DNA from: Roseibium aggregatum
Lineage (GTDB): Bacteria; Pseudomonadota; Alphaproteobacteria; Rhizobiales; Stappiaceae
Direction: 5' to 3'
Length of the DNA: 64,000 bases
Assembly: GCF_017309185.1 (NCBI RefSeq)
Contig: NZ_JAEKJZ010000005.1
Location: forward strand, 310,001 to 374,000
Below, piece by piece: positions 10,748 through 19,145 of this stretch. Position 1 is the stretch's first letter; every line of letters starts with the position of its first letter. The notes under the pieces are model-generated. The model saw only the letters and a program-made list of their open reading frames with translations. It ran no database searches and was not told where the DNA came from. A program made the translations under genes and the position numbers.

Positions 10748-11098
10748 TCAGCTCTCCGCGCTCAACCCGTCGAAGGCAGCCAGCGCCTCGGAGCCGTAGA
10801 TCATCGACGGCCCGCCGCCCATGTAGACCGCCACACCGATGACCTCGAGGATTTCCTGGCGGTTGGCGCCAAGCCTTGCGGCCGCGCGGGCGTGATAGGC
10901 AAGACAGCCGTCACAGCGCGCGGTGATGCCGATGGCCAGAGCGATCAGTTCCTTGGTCTTGGCGTCGATCGCCCCGTCCTTCATCGCGGCGCCCGCCAGG
11001 GCGCCGAAACCTTTCGCGGCGTTCGGGATGCCTTTTCGGACCTCGGCCATGCGGCCGTCGGTTTGGGTGACGAAGTTGTTCCAGTCGGAAATGGCCAT
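10748..11098 (-). CDS. carboxymuconolactone decarboxylase / AhpD-like protein
   Basis: A 116-residue all-helical protein of the CMD/AhpD family. The ATG at 11096-11098 has an AGGAGG site just upstream, which fixes the start (MAISDWNNF). The core contains ITARCDGCLAYHARAAARLG, a CxxC...H motif as in AhpD alkylhydroperoxidase-type proteins that use the Cys pair for peroxide reduction. C-terminal residues YMGGGPSMIYGSEAL are typical of small CMD proteins. It stands alone between the VPLPA-CTERM terminator and a divergent monooxygenase. A redox role is favoured over muconolactone metabolism, because no aromatic-degradation genes are near. The exact substrate cannot be assigned. Confidence 0.87.
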   Translation of the reverse strand: MAISDWNNFVTQTDGRMAEVRKGIPNAAKGFGALAGAAMKDGAIDAKTKELIALAIGITARCDGCLAYHARAAARLGANRQEILEVIGVAVYMGGGPSMIYGSEALAAFDGLSAES

Positions 11099-11464
11099 GA
11101 AAGCCTCCTGCGCGGTTTGAGTTAATCCTATAGTTCTGAAATTTTGAAAGAAAGCTAGGGCGGACTTGCAAATTACGGGTCGCAAATCAAACCAGGGGAC
11201 GCAACGCCGGCTGTGGAGAGCCGCGCACAAGCCTTTGCGTCATGCGCCTGGGGACGCAGACCGTCCCTGCTCTCTTGTGCCGGGTTGATCCCTGAAACTG
11301 ACTGTTCTGGAGCCGTTTCCTGGCGCTTGCTATCGCAACGCGTCGTCGATGCGCTCTACTTCAACCTGCGGCATGTTGCGGCTTGTTGAACTTGATTTTT
11401 TAAGTCAGGTTATGCTCCAAACGCCGTGAAACGGCACTCACACACATACGTCAGGAGCAGGACA
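11099..11464. other. divergent intergenic region
   Basis: About 365 nt between two divergent genes. It must hold both promoters. No gene, repeat or recognised operator was seen. Confidence 0.5.
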
Positions 11465-11779
11465 ATGTTTATCGCCATGAACCGGTTTGCCATCGTCAAA
11501 GGTCAGGAAGAGGCCTTTGAGACCGTTTGGAAAGAGCGGGACTCCAAACTGGCCAAGGTACCGGGCTTTCAGAAATTCCACCTGCTCAAGGGCCCGTTCG
11601 ACGAGGAGGCCGGCACGACGCTGTATGCCACGCACACCACCTGGAACAGCCAGGAGGACTTCGTGAACTGGACGAAATCCGACCATTTCAGGGAAGCGCA
11701 CAAGAATGCGGGCAGCAATCGCGACCTTTATGCCGGTCCGCCGCGTTTCGAGGGGTTCGAAACCGTCCTGAGCGAGTAG
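11465..11779 (+). CDS. antibiotic biosynthesis monooxygenase domain protein, IsdG-like
   Basis: A 104-residue dimeric alpha-beta barrel protein resembling heme-degrading monooxygenases of the IsdG/HmoB type. It begins MFIAMNRFAIVKGQEEAFE, with AGGAG 9 nt before the ATG. Asn6, Trp69 and His79 fall at positions equivalent to the Asn/Trp/His triad of IsdG, and the Trp-to-His spacing of ten residues (WTKSDHFREAH) is the same. PGFQKFHLLKGP is the family's central strand. No heme uptake genes lie in the window, so the heme role rests on the triad alone. Other ABM-domain functions remain possible. Confidence 0.82.
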   Translation: MFIAMNRFAIVKGQEEAFETVWKERDSKLAKVPGFQKFHLLKGPFDEEAGTTLYATHTTWNSQEDFVNWTKSDHFREAHKNAGSNRDLYAGPPRFEGFETVLSE

Positions 11780-11918
11780 GTCCACACCCATTGAGATGAG
11801 GGGGCCCCGAGAGATGATCCTCAACGCCTTCGTCCCGAGACGGACCTGACGGTCGGTCTCGGGATGAAGCGAGCGAGAAGAAGAGCGTGCCAGAACCGCG
11901 GGACCGTGTCCGGAGCGA

Positions 11919-12587
11919 TTACCCCAGCACCACGACCTTGGTGCCGACGCTGACACGGTCGTAGAGATCGATAATGTCCTGGTGCCACATGCGGATACAG
12001 CCGGAGGAGGCGTTGGTGCCGATGCTGCTGGGCTGGTTGGTGCTGTGGATACGGTAGAGCGTGTCCTTGTTGCCTTGCCAGAGATATAGGCCACGCGCGC
12101 CGATCGGGTTCCGGGGACCGCCTTCCTGCCCGTCCTTGTATTTGGCGAGCTTCGGGTCGCGGGCGATCATTTCCTCCGGCGGAAACCATTTCGGCCATTC
12201 CCGTTTGTAACGGATCACCGCTTCGCCGTTCCAGGCAAAGCCTGCCCGGCCGACGCCGATGCCGTAGCGGATCGCCCGCCCGCCGGGCTGAATCAGATAG
12301 AGAAACTTCTTCTTTGGGTCGACGACGATGGTTCCCGCGGGATATCTGGACGGATAAAACACCGTCTGGCGCAGATATTGCGGATCGAAGTTCTGATACT
12401 TGATCCCGGGCAGAGAGAAGCCGCCATCCCTGGTCGGGGCGTAGGCGGTGGCATAGTCCGGCGTGCCGTCGGCGAGCGGTGTCAGTCCGGCCTGAATGAC
12501 CCCGCTCTGCTGGCTTTGGCAGGCCGCCAGCGCCAGGGGAAGTCCGGCAACAAAGAAACGGCGGCTCAGTTTCAACGCCATATTCAT
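11919..12587 (-). CDS. L,D-transpeptidase (YkuD) lipoprotein
   Basis: A periplasmic enzyme that makes 3-3 peptidoglycan cross-links or attaches proteins to peptidoglycan. It is 222 residues long and starts with MNMALKLSRRFFVAGLPLAL, followed by AAC. This is a signal sequence with a lipobox and a lipidated Cys at position 23. The YkuD catalytic motif is H181...S195-S-G-C197-I-R. The usual His before GC (SHGC) is Ser here, a tolerated variant. The RNPIGARGLYLW segment precedes the motif, as in the family. It is a single gene with no operon partner. An ATG two codons in (12581) is an alternative start. Confidence 0.92.
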   Translation of the reverse strand: MNMALKLSRRFFVAGLPLALAACQSQQSGVIQAGLTPLADGTPDYATAYAPTRDGGFSLPGIKYQNFDPQYLRQTVFYPSRYPAGTIVVDPKKKFLYLIQPGGRAIRYGIGVGRAGFAWNGEAVIRYKREWPKWFPPEEMIARDPKLAKYKDGQEGGPRNPIGARGLYLWQGNKDTLYRIHSTNQPSSIGTNASSGCIRMWHQDIIDLYDRVSVGTKVVVLG

Positions 12588-13098
12588 GTCCTTTCAAGCG
12601 CTCCCCAGCGGCAGCGCATCTGTTTGCCGGAGGAAACGCGTTAAATCAGTTTGGCGAACGCCTGGCGTCCTTGGGAAACGCGTGGTCATTCCGAAATGAA
12701 ACCATCGGTTTCGAAACGCTTGCCCGGCAGCAGCCCCTTGCCGGCACAGAACGTCCGAGATCCTGACGGGATCGGCTAATTGGTGAAACTAGAAACGCTA
12801 ACGCTCCGGAAAATCAACACAATTATGGTAAACCAACAATTAATGCCGCTGCGGAATCTCGAAGTCGAGGGGGGCACAAAAGCGTCAGCCGGTCTGGTGT
12901 CGGACAGAAGCCGGGGCGTGCGGGCAAATCGTGTTGCCGGTCACAAGGCCGGGACAGACGACCGGTTAACGTACCCGCGACGGGCCGACCGCGATCTGCC
13001 GCAGGATCTTTGATTTTACCGGTTCGCCGACAGGATGATACTTTACCGCCATTAGAAGGCGCTCGGTTAAGCACAGTTCATTTACCGGATTTGACGAC
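12588..13098. other. divergent intergenic region upstream of the CHAT gene
   Basis: About 510 nt between the divergent L,D-transpeptidase and CHAT genes. The middle (12780-12845) is AT-richer and is a plausible promoter region. No open frame with family similarity and no palindromic repeat was found. Confidence 0.5.
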
Positions 13099-16000
13099 AT
13101 GCGTTTGATTGGATTGGTGACGACCACGTTTCTTCTGTCCTGCCTTTTGGGAACATCCGCAGTCGCATTGTCCGTCCCGTTGCCCGGCAAATCGGGGATG
13201 TCCCTCCCAAGCCTTGCCAGCGAGCCGTTGCTCGTCGCCGCAAAGGACAAAAAATCCCGGCGCCAGGACAACGTGAAACTGGGACAACAGTGGCTGAAGG
13301 CACTCGGCTATTACACCGGGAAGATCGACGGGCTCGCCGGCCTTGGAACGCAGACCGCCATACGCCGTTTCATGGAGGACGCCGGCCTGAGCGGGCGGTT
13401 CGATGCGAAAGCGGCGACAGCCCTCATGTTCGCGGTGGATATCAAGGAAGCGCAGGACATTTCGGCAGAGGAGGCACTGACCCTGCTCCCCGGCGCCCTT
13501 CGGGCCAAGAAGCAGGGGGAAAGGGCGGAAAAGGCCCGGGAAACCGGCGAGACGGCAGAGGCGGAAAAGCTGTTCCGGTCCGCGCTGGCCGGTTTCGAGG
13601 CGAGCACCGGATTGAACAACCGGTTTGCGGACAAGGCACTTGAAGGACTTGCCTCGATGCTCGACGACGCGGATCGGACGAGCGACGCCGGGGAGGTTTA
13701 CGAAAGGCTCGCGGGCGTTCGCGAAACGATGTTCGGCGAGGAACATGCGAAGACGCTTGAAGCGCTCAATCTGCTCGGCTTGAACTTGACTGCGCAAAAG
13801 CGTTATGCGGAGGCGGAGGATCTCCTCAAACGGGTTCTTGCCATCCGCGAACGTGTGCTTGGACCAAACAGCCCCGGCACGCTCACCTCGACCGGCAACC
13901 TCGGCCTGACGCTCAAGAAGCTGGGACAATTCGAGGAAGCGGAAAGTCTTTTGCGGCGGGCCCTGGAAGGCAGGGTCAAGGTTCTGGGCGAAACCGCAAC
14001 CGCGACGCAGAACATGCTTTACGAGATGGCGGTCTTCCTCGATGACCGGGGCCGCTACCGCGAGGCCGAACCCTTTTACCGCAGGTATTCCGCAGCCAGG
14101 GAAAAAACACTGGGACCGGAGGCGCCCAAAACGCTCAGTGCGCTCAATCGACTCGGGCTGAACCTCGTGGATCAGGGGCGCTACAAGGAGGCGGAAACTC
14201 TTTACAAGCGGATCCTGGAAGCACGCGAACGCACGCTCGGGCCCGATCATCCCGACACGCTTGTGTCCGTCGGCAACTTCGGCAATCTTTACAAGAAAAT
14301 GGGACGGCGCAAGGAGGCAGAGGCCTATGATCGGCGTGCCTATCTATCGAAGCAAACGGCTCTTGGTCCGGAGCATCGATCGACGCTGATTTCTCTCAAT
14401 AACCTGGCTTATAACTACCTGGTCCAGGATCGTTACGATGAGGCGGAAAAGCTCTTTCTGAGTCTGTATGAGATCGTAAAGCGGAAGTATGAAGCGGACG
14501 ATCCCGACCTCTTGCTTGTGGAACACAACCTCGGCTTTCTCTATGAACGGAGAGGGCTCCATGACAAGGCTGAAGGTTACTACAAGCGTGTTCTCGCGGC
14601 ACATGAGCGCGTCCTCGGGCCTGAACATCCCGAAACGCTTTCCGCAGTGGCCGATCTTGCGTCAAATTATCAGTGGCAGGGACGGTACGGCGATGCCGAG
14701 CGTCTGATGATGCGCGCGCTCGAGGGCAGAACGCGAGCGCTCGGGGAAAAGCATCCGCGCACGCTGACCTCCATGAACGATCTTGCCCTTTTGTATGAGG
14801 ACCAGGGCCGGCTGGACGAAGCGGAGCGGCTCTTTCGAAAAACTCTGGATCTGAGAACCGAGGTACTTGGGGAGGGCCATCCGGCGACCCTGACTTCGGT
14901 GAACAACATGGGGTTCATTTATGAAAGCCTGCGCCGCTACGAAGAAGCTGAACCGTACTTCTCACGCTGTATGACCGCCCGTGAGCAGCTTTTCGGGCCC
15001 GACAATCCGGACACGCTGATTTGTGTCAACAATCTCGGGTTTCTTTATTATCGGTTGAAGCGATACGACGAAGCTGAGCCATTGTATGAGCGAGCGCTCG
15101 AAAGCAGGGAAAAGGCTCTGGGACCGGAACACCCACGCACGCTGCTGTCGGTCAACAACCTCGCCCGGCTATACGAGAAGCAAAAGCGTTACCCGGAGGC
15201 GGAACGGCTTTACCTCAGAGCGCTCGAAGCCAAGGAACGCGCGCTCGGTGAGGACCATCCGAGCACCCTGCTCTCCCTGAACGACCTGGCGGATCTCTAC
15301 CACAACCGGAAAACCCACGACAAGGCGATCAGGGTCTGGCAGGCGGGACTGGCGGCGCTTCCGGCCTGGGTGGAAAGAACCGGCTTCGAACCCGGCGGGT
15401 CCTTCGAGCTTCCTCTGGCTCTCGACAAATATCTTCAGTCCGCCGCCGAATCCGGCCTGTCGATGCCGGAAGCCGGCCGGCAGACCTTAAAGGCGCAGGG
15501 CTGGTTTACCTATGACACGCTCGACAAGGCGCTGGCCGATCTCGGCGCACGGCTGGGCGCGGACAATCCGGCCACAGCGGACCTACTGAGGCGAAAACAG
15601 GATGTAAGGGACAAAATTGCCGGCCTGCGCCGCCAATTTGCCCAAACCTTCTCCGAGACCGGGGATAAGGAAGACCGCAGGCAGGAATTGCAGCGCCAGA
15701 TCACGGCCCTGGAGCGGCAGATCCAGGATCTGGACCAAAAGATCGCGGCCGAGGCGCCGGACCTGTTCGAACTTTCGAGCGCCCGGCCGCTCGACGTGGA
15801 GGAGGCGCAGGCACTTCTGGACCAAGATGAGGCCATAGTGGCTTTCGCATGGGCCAAAGAGGCGGTTTATGTCTGGTTCATCCGCTCCGACAGTATCGAT
15901 TTCAGGGCGGTGCCGCGTCCGGAGCGCCTGGCCGGTCTCGTATCGGACCTCAGATCGTCCGTGGACCTGAGCGTGCCGGCCCAGACGGCACAGGCGTTGA

Positions 16001-16986
16001 AGGGACAGCCGGAAAGATGTCTTTTAAGGTCGGAAGTACGCGGACTTGAAACCCGGGTCTTCAACCTGTGTTCCGCGCACGAGCTCTACCGGGCACTGCT
16101 GGAGCCATTCGCGGACGAGCTCGGCGGGGTGAGCAACCTGATCGTCGTCCCCGACGGGCCGTTGGAGGAACTGCCCTTTTCCCTTCTCGTCAGGAAAGCG
16201 CCGGATGGGGGCGATCCGGCCTGGCTGGTCAGGGACATGGCCGTCTCACTGCTGCCGACCACCTCCAGCCTGCGCGTGTTGAGAACGGCGCGCCCCGGCG
16301 GGCCGGACGGCCGAGATCCCTATCTCGGCATCGCCCCTGGCGACTTCAAGTCCGGCGACGGCCCGGCGGGCCAGCGTGGCGGTCTGGCGCCGCTTCCCGG
16401 GACGCTCAAGGAAGTGCGCAGCCTGTCGGAGATCCTGGGCGCAAGCGGCGAGGGCACCGTCACGGGCGAACGGGCCAGCGAGGAATTCGTCAAGACGGCG
16501 CAGCTTCAGAACTACCGTGTCCTGAGTTTCGCGACGCACGGGCTATTGGCGGGAGAGGTCGCGAAGTTGACGGACGGAGCGATCAAGGAGCCGGCGCTCG
16601 CCTTCTCGCCCTCCAACGGAGGGGAAGACGGATTTTTAACGGCGACGGAAGCCGCGACCCTGAAACTGAATGCCGACTGGCTGCTCCTGTCGGCCTGTAA
16701 CACGGCGGCGGCGAATGACGAGGTCTCCAGCGGCTATTCCGGTCTGACCCGAGCGTTTTTCTTCGCCGGTGCGAAATCGCTGCTCGTGTCCCATTGGTCG
16801 GTGGACGACGCATCCGCGCTGACCCTGATGCTGGAAACCGTGCGTCGCGAAGCGAACGGCTCGGCCGAAGACAAGGCCTTCGCCCTGCGCCAGGCGATGC
16901 TCAAGCTGATGAAGGAACCGGCCTACGGCCACCCCTTCTTCTGGGCACCGTTCTCGCTGATCGGCGACAACCGCTCCCGACCTTAA
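13099..16986 (+). CDS. exported PG-binding/TPR/CHAT-domain putative cysteine protease
   Basis: A 1295-residue protein with four parts. Residues 1-24 are an N-terminal signal sequence (MRLIGLVTTTFLLSCLLGTS, then AVALS; an LLSC at 12-15 could alternatively be a lipobox). A peptidoglycan-binding-1-like domain (about 55-115) contains WLKALGYYTGKIDGLAGLGT. A long array of kinesin-light-chain-type TPRs (about 140-750) repeats ERVLGPEHPETL-like units roughly every 42 residues. After a charged coiled-coil (about 835-890) comes a C-terminal CHAT domain (about 897-1290). The caspase-like dyad is visible as His1147 in SFATHGLLAGE and Cys1200 in LLLSACNTA. CHAT proteins are caspase/separase relatives. 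Export plus PG-binding implies a periplasmic protease; its substrate is unknown. Confidence 0.92.
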   Translation: MRLIGLVTTTFLLSCLLGTSAVALSVPLPGKSGMSLPSLASEPLLVAAKDKKSRRQDNVKLGQQWLKALGYYTGKIDGLAGLGTQTAIRRFMEDAGLSGRFDAKAATALMFAVDIKEAQDISAEEALTLLPGALRAKKQGERAEKARETGETAEAEKLFRSALAGFEASTGLNNRFADKALEGLASMLDDADRTSDAGEVYERLAGVRETMFGEEHAKTLEALNLLGLNLTAQKRYAEAEDLLKRVLAIRERVLGPNSPGTLTSTGNLGLTLKKLGQFEEAESLLRRALEGRVKVLGETATATQNMLYEMAVFLDDRGRYREAEPFYRRYSAAREKTLGPEAPKTLSALNRLGLNLVDQGRYKEAETLYKRILEARERTLGPDHPDTLVSVGNFGNLYKKMGRRKEAEAYDRRAYLSKQTALGPEHRSTLISLNNLAYNYLVQDRYDEAEKLFLSLYEIVKRKYEADDPDLLLVEHNLGFLYERRGLHDKAEGYYKRVLAAHERVLGPEHPETLSAVADLASNYQWQGRYGDAERLMMRALEGRTRALGEKHPRTLTSMNDLALLYEDQGRLDEAERLFRKTLDLRTEVLGEGHPATLTSVNNMGFIYESLRRYEEAEPYFSRCMTAREQLFGPDNPDTLICVNNLGFLYYRLKRYDEAEPLYERALESREKALGPEHPRTLLSVNNLARLYEKQKRYPEAERLYLRALEAKERALGEDHPSTLLSLNDLADLYHNRKTHDKAIRVWQAGLAALPAWVERTGFEPGGSFELPLALDKYLQSAAESGLSMPEAGRQTLKAQGWFTYDTLDKALADLGARLGADNPATADLLRRKQDVRDKIAGLRRQFAQTFSETGDKEDRRQELQRQITALERQIQDLDQKIAAEAPDLFELSSARPLDVEEAQALLDQDEAIVAFAWAKEAVYVWFIRSDSIDFRAVPRPERLAGLVSDLRSSVDLSVPAQTAQALKGQPERCLLRSEVRGLETRVFNLCSAHELYRALLEPFADELGGVSNLIVVPDGPLEELPFSLLVRKAPDGGDPAWLVRDMAVSLLPTTSSLRVLRTARPGGPDGRDPYLGIAPGDFKSGDGPAGQRGGLAPLPGTLKEVRSLSEILGASGEGTVTGERASEEFVKTAQLQNYRVLSFATHGLLAGEVAKLTDGAIKEPALAFSPSNGGEDGFLTATEAATLKLNADWLLLSACNTAAANDEVSSGYSGLTRAFFFAGAKSLLVSHWSVDDASALTLMLETVRREANGSAEDKAFALRQAMLKLMKEPAYGHPFFWAPFSLIGDNRSRP

Positions 16987-17570
16987 GTCTCTGGCAGGTT
17001 TGCCAGAGCGCGTTCGATTTCCGTCGTCACCGCGGGTGAAAGCGGTGGTGTCGGGGTCGGAAACCAGGCGATCAGCGCCCCGTCCGGGCCGAGCAGATAC
17101 TTGTGGAAGTTCCAGTGGGGCCGGGCGGCGCGTCCGAGCTCGGATGTCGCCCACCGGTAAAACGGATGCGCCGATTTGCCCTTCACATGGGTCTTGGCCG
17201 TCATCGGAAACCTGGCGCCGTAGGTCGCCTCGCAGAAGCTCGCGATGTCGCCGTCCGTCCGCGGCTCCTGGCCGCCGAAATCGTTGGACGGCACGCCGAG
17301 AACCACCAGCCCCCGGTCCCGGTAAGTCTCGTAAAGCGTCTGCAGCCCGCCGATCTGGCCGCTGAAGCCGCATTCGGTCGCCGTGTTGACGACGAGCACG
17401 AGCTTGCCGGAAAACGCCTTGAGGGAAAGCGGCTCGCCCTCGGGCGTGGCGAAGGCGAAGCCGTGCGCGCTGGCCCCCATGTGTTTGGGTATGGCGGTTT
17501 CCGCTGTCGCGGGAAAGGCGGCGGCCAGTGCGCTCATGAGAAGTGCAAGGGACTGGATAAGGCGGGTCAT
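16983..17570 (-). CDS. exported glutathione peroxidase family protein
   Basis: A thiol peroxidase of 195 residues that reduces hydroperoxides. The first 23 residues (MTRLIQSLALLMSALAAAFP, then ATA) are a signal peptide, so it probably acts in the periplasm; the usual GPx is cytosolic. The catalytic site shows Cys67 in NTATECGFSGQ (Cys rather than selenocysteine), Gln101 in GGQEP, and Trp153-Asn154 in HWNFHKYLL. It converges on the CHAT gene and the two stop codons overlap (TTA at 16983-16985 against TAA at 16984-16986), leaving no room for a terminator between them. There is no resolving-partner gene next to it. Confidence 0.92.
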   Translation of the reverse strand: MTRLIQSLALLMSALAAAFPATAETAIPKHMGASAHGFAFATPEGEPLSLKAFSGKLVLVVNTATECGFSGQIGGLQTLYETYRDRGLVVLGVPSNDFGGQEPRTDGDIASFCEATYGARFPMTAKTHVKGKSAHPFYRWATSELGRAARPHWNFHKYLLGPDGALIAWFPTPTPPLSPAVTTEIERALANLPET

Positions 17571-17684
17571 CGTCGGTCCTCCGGTTTGACCCGTTTACGG
17601 GACAGGCGGGTGAAAGGTTCACCCGAAGCGGATGGAATGCATGTCAGGTTACCCTGCCATGGCCGCCTTGTCCCACCCTTGCCG

Positions 17685-17867
17685 TCACTTGTTTCCGCTT
17701 GCGACCGTCTTCGGCTTTGCCATGCCGTCGTCAGGCTCCTGGCCGAAAAACGTGCCGCCGAGCTGACCGCCCGTGCTGGTCTTGTCCGCGGTCTTGCGGA
17801 TCCTTCGGGCCTCTTCCTCGGCTGCTTTGCGATCGTTGGGGTTGAGCTGCTTCAACGGTTGGGTCAT
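17685..17867 (-). CDS. small hypothetical hydrophilic protein
   Basis: A 60-residue protein, MTQPLKQLNPNDRKAAEEEA..., rich in Lys, Glu and Arg in the first half and Gly in the second (GGQLGGTFFG). An AAAGGAGCG ribosome-binding site lies 4 nt before the ATG at 17865-17867 and decides this start over an upstream frame extension. It has no signal peptide, membrane segment or recognised domain. It is divergent from the NUDIX gene. The good ribosome-binding site makes a real gene likely. Confidence 0.65.
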   Translation of the reverse strand: MTQPLKQLNPNDRKAAEEEARRIRKTADKTSTGGQLGGTFFGQEPDDGMAKPKTVASGNK

Positions 17868-18041
17868 CTGTCGCTCCTTTCCTTTTGGGTTCCGGAATAA
17901 AACGGATGGCGGCGCCATTGGTTCCCTCGACAGGCGGCGCCGGGGTCTCAATTGTGACAGCCCCGGGAAGCTGCGCTATCATTCAGGCCATTGAAACGGG
18001 GTGCGGAGAGGCCTCTGCCAGACCGCGCATGGGAGGGACGA

Positions 18042-18920
18042 ATGGAGCTGCTGATCCTCTGCGCGGGGGCGGGCGAAAAGGCGTGGCACGGCATGAAATC
18101 CGACCGGCCTTTGCGTACCGCGGGCAAACGCCAGGCCCAGAAGATCGGCGCCCATCTGGGACGCGGGAAGCTGCGCCCCGACATCATCCTGACCGACGGC
18201 AGCCACCGATCTGTTGTCAGCGCGGAAAAGGCGCTCAAGGCCGCCGGCTGGACCGCGCGCAAGATCGCCTCCGACAGCGGGCTTGCCGTCGGCGCCCTGC
18301 CGGAGCTGTCGGGCAGCAAACGGGCGCTTCTGGTCGCGCTGCCCGCCGCGGTGCGCGTTCTCTCCGGTCATCTGGCGCTGGATCCTCCGCCGGACATCAG
18401 GCCCGGGGTCCTGTTCCGCTTGGCGCTGAACGGGGGGCGTCCGCGTCTCACGACGTGCACCGATGCGCGGGACCTGCCCGATCTTTTTCCCTATCCCGCC
18501 CCGGACGGCCCGGAAAGCCGCGAGCGGCCCGCCTATTACTACCGCCAGTCCGCCGTCATCCCCTTTCGGCGCACGGCGGCGGGCACGCAGGTTCTGGTCG
18601 TCGGGTCATCCGGCGGCCGTCACTGGACCGTTCCAAAGGGCATTGTCGAACCGGGCCTTTCCGCCGCCGCCTCGGCGAAGGTCGAGGCCTGGGAGGAGGC
18701 GGGCGTTGAAGGCCGGGTCGTCAGGGAACCGCTCGGCAGCTTCAATTATGAAAAATGGGGTGCCACCTGCGCCGTCACCGTCTTCGCCATGGAAGTCACC
18801 CGGGTGCTGGATGAGACCCTCTGGGAGGAACGCCACCGCACCCGCAAATGGGCCTCCCGCGAGGAAGCCGCCAGCCTCTTGAAGCAGCCCGCCTTCGGGG
18901 CGATGGTCGCCGCGGTTTGA
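18042..18920 (+). CDS. degenerate histidine-phosphatase-like domain fused to NUDIX hydrolase
   Basis: A 292-residue two-domain protein; GGGAGGGA lies just before the ATG at 18042. Residues 1-120 follow the SixA-type histidine phosphatase pattern (DRPLRTAGKRQAQKIGAHLG, then LRPDIILTDGSHRSVVSAE). The catalytic RHG/RHA at the start of that fold reads LCAGAG here, so the nucleophilic His is absent. From about residue 165 a NUDIX domain follows (YYYRQSAVIPF...WTVPKGIVEPGL...VEAWEEAGVEG). The NUDIX box keeps its final E-x2-EE-x-G core but has Val in place of the usual Arg (REuxEE). Substrate could be a nucleotide or inositol-type diphosphate; this cannot be settled by eye. Confidence 0.82.
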   Translation: MELLILCAGAGEKAWHGMKSDRPLRTAGKRQAQKIGAHLGRGKLRPDIILTDGSHRSVVSAEKALKAAGWTARKIASDSGLAVGALPELSGSKRALLVALPAAVRVLSGHLALDPPPDIRPGVLFRLALNGGRPRLTTCTDARDLPDLFPYPAPDGPESRERPAYYYRQSAVIPFRRTAAGTQVLVVGSSGGRHWTVPKGIVEPGLSAAASAKVEAWEEAGVEGRVVREPLGSFNYEKWGATCAVTVFAMEVTRVLDETLWEERHRTRKWASREEAASLLKQPAFGAMVAAV

Positions 18921-18950
18921 GGGGAACGGTAGGCGGGACGAGTTGTGCCC

Positions 18951-19140
18951 CTCCACCGTCATTCCGGACAAGTGCAGCAAAGCTGCGCGCCGATCCGGAA
19001 CCCAGAGGTATTTTGCGCCCCTGGCGCTCACTTTTTCAACGATGGTACGCGTGGATTTGGTGCTCGCCTGGGCTCGCGCTGATTTCTGGTTTCCGGATCG
19101 GCGTGCAGCTGCGCCGCACTTGTCCGGAATGACGGTGGAG
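18951..19140. repeat. palindromic intergenic element, family A, copy 1
   Basis: A 190-bp element bounded by perfect 25-nt inverted ends (CTCCACCGTCATTCCGGACA... and its complement), with similarity continuing to about 55 nt per arm (18951-19005 and 19086-19140). The inner arms both carry GATCCGGAA.CCAG. It fills the gap between the convergent NUDIX and HD genes. A second copy with the same arm order lies at 54841-55007. No coding capacity is credible, so it is likely a REP/MITE-like dispersed element that may form a large hairpin and terminate transcription. Confidence 0.85.
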
Positions 19141-19145
19141 GAGTC

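Noticed and set aside
12780-13013. 77-residue plus-strand frame before the CHAT gene
   Set aside because: No ribosome-binding site, no similarity and mixed composition; more likely promoter DNA.
13700-15320. repeated DNA in the CHAT gene considered as a CRISPR or tandem DNA repeat
   Set aside because: The repetition is at protein level (TPR units of about 42 residues) with divergent DNA. No CRISPR array was seen anywhere in the window.
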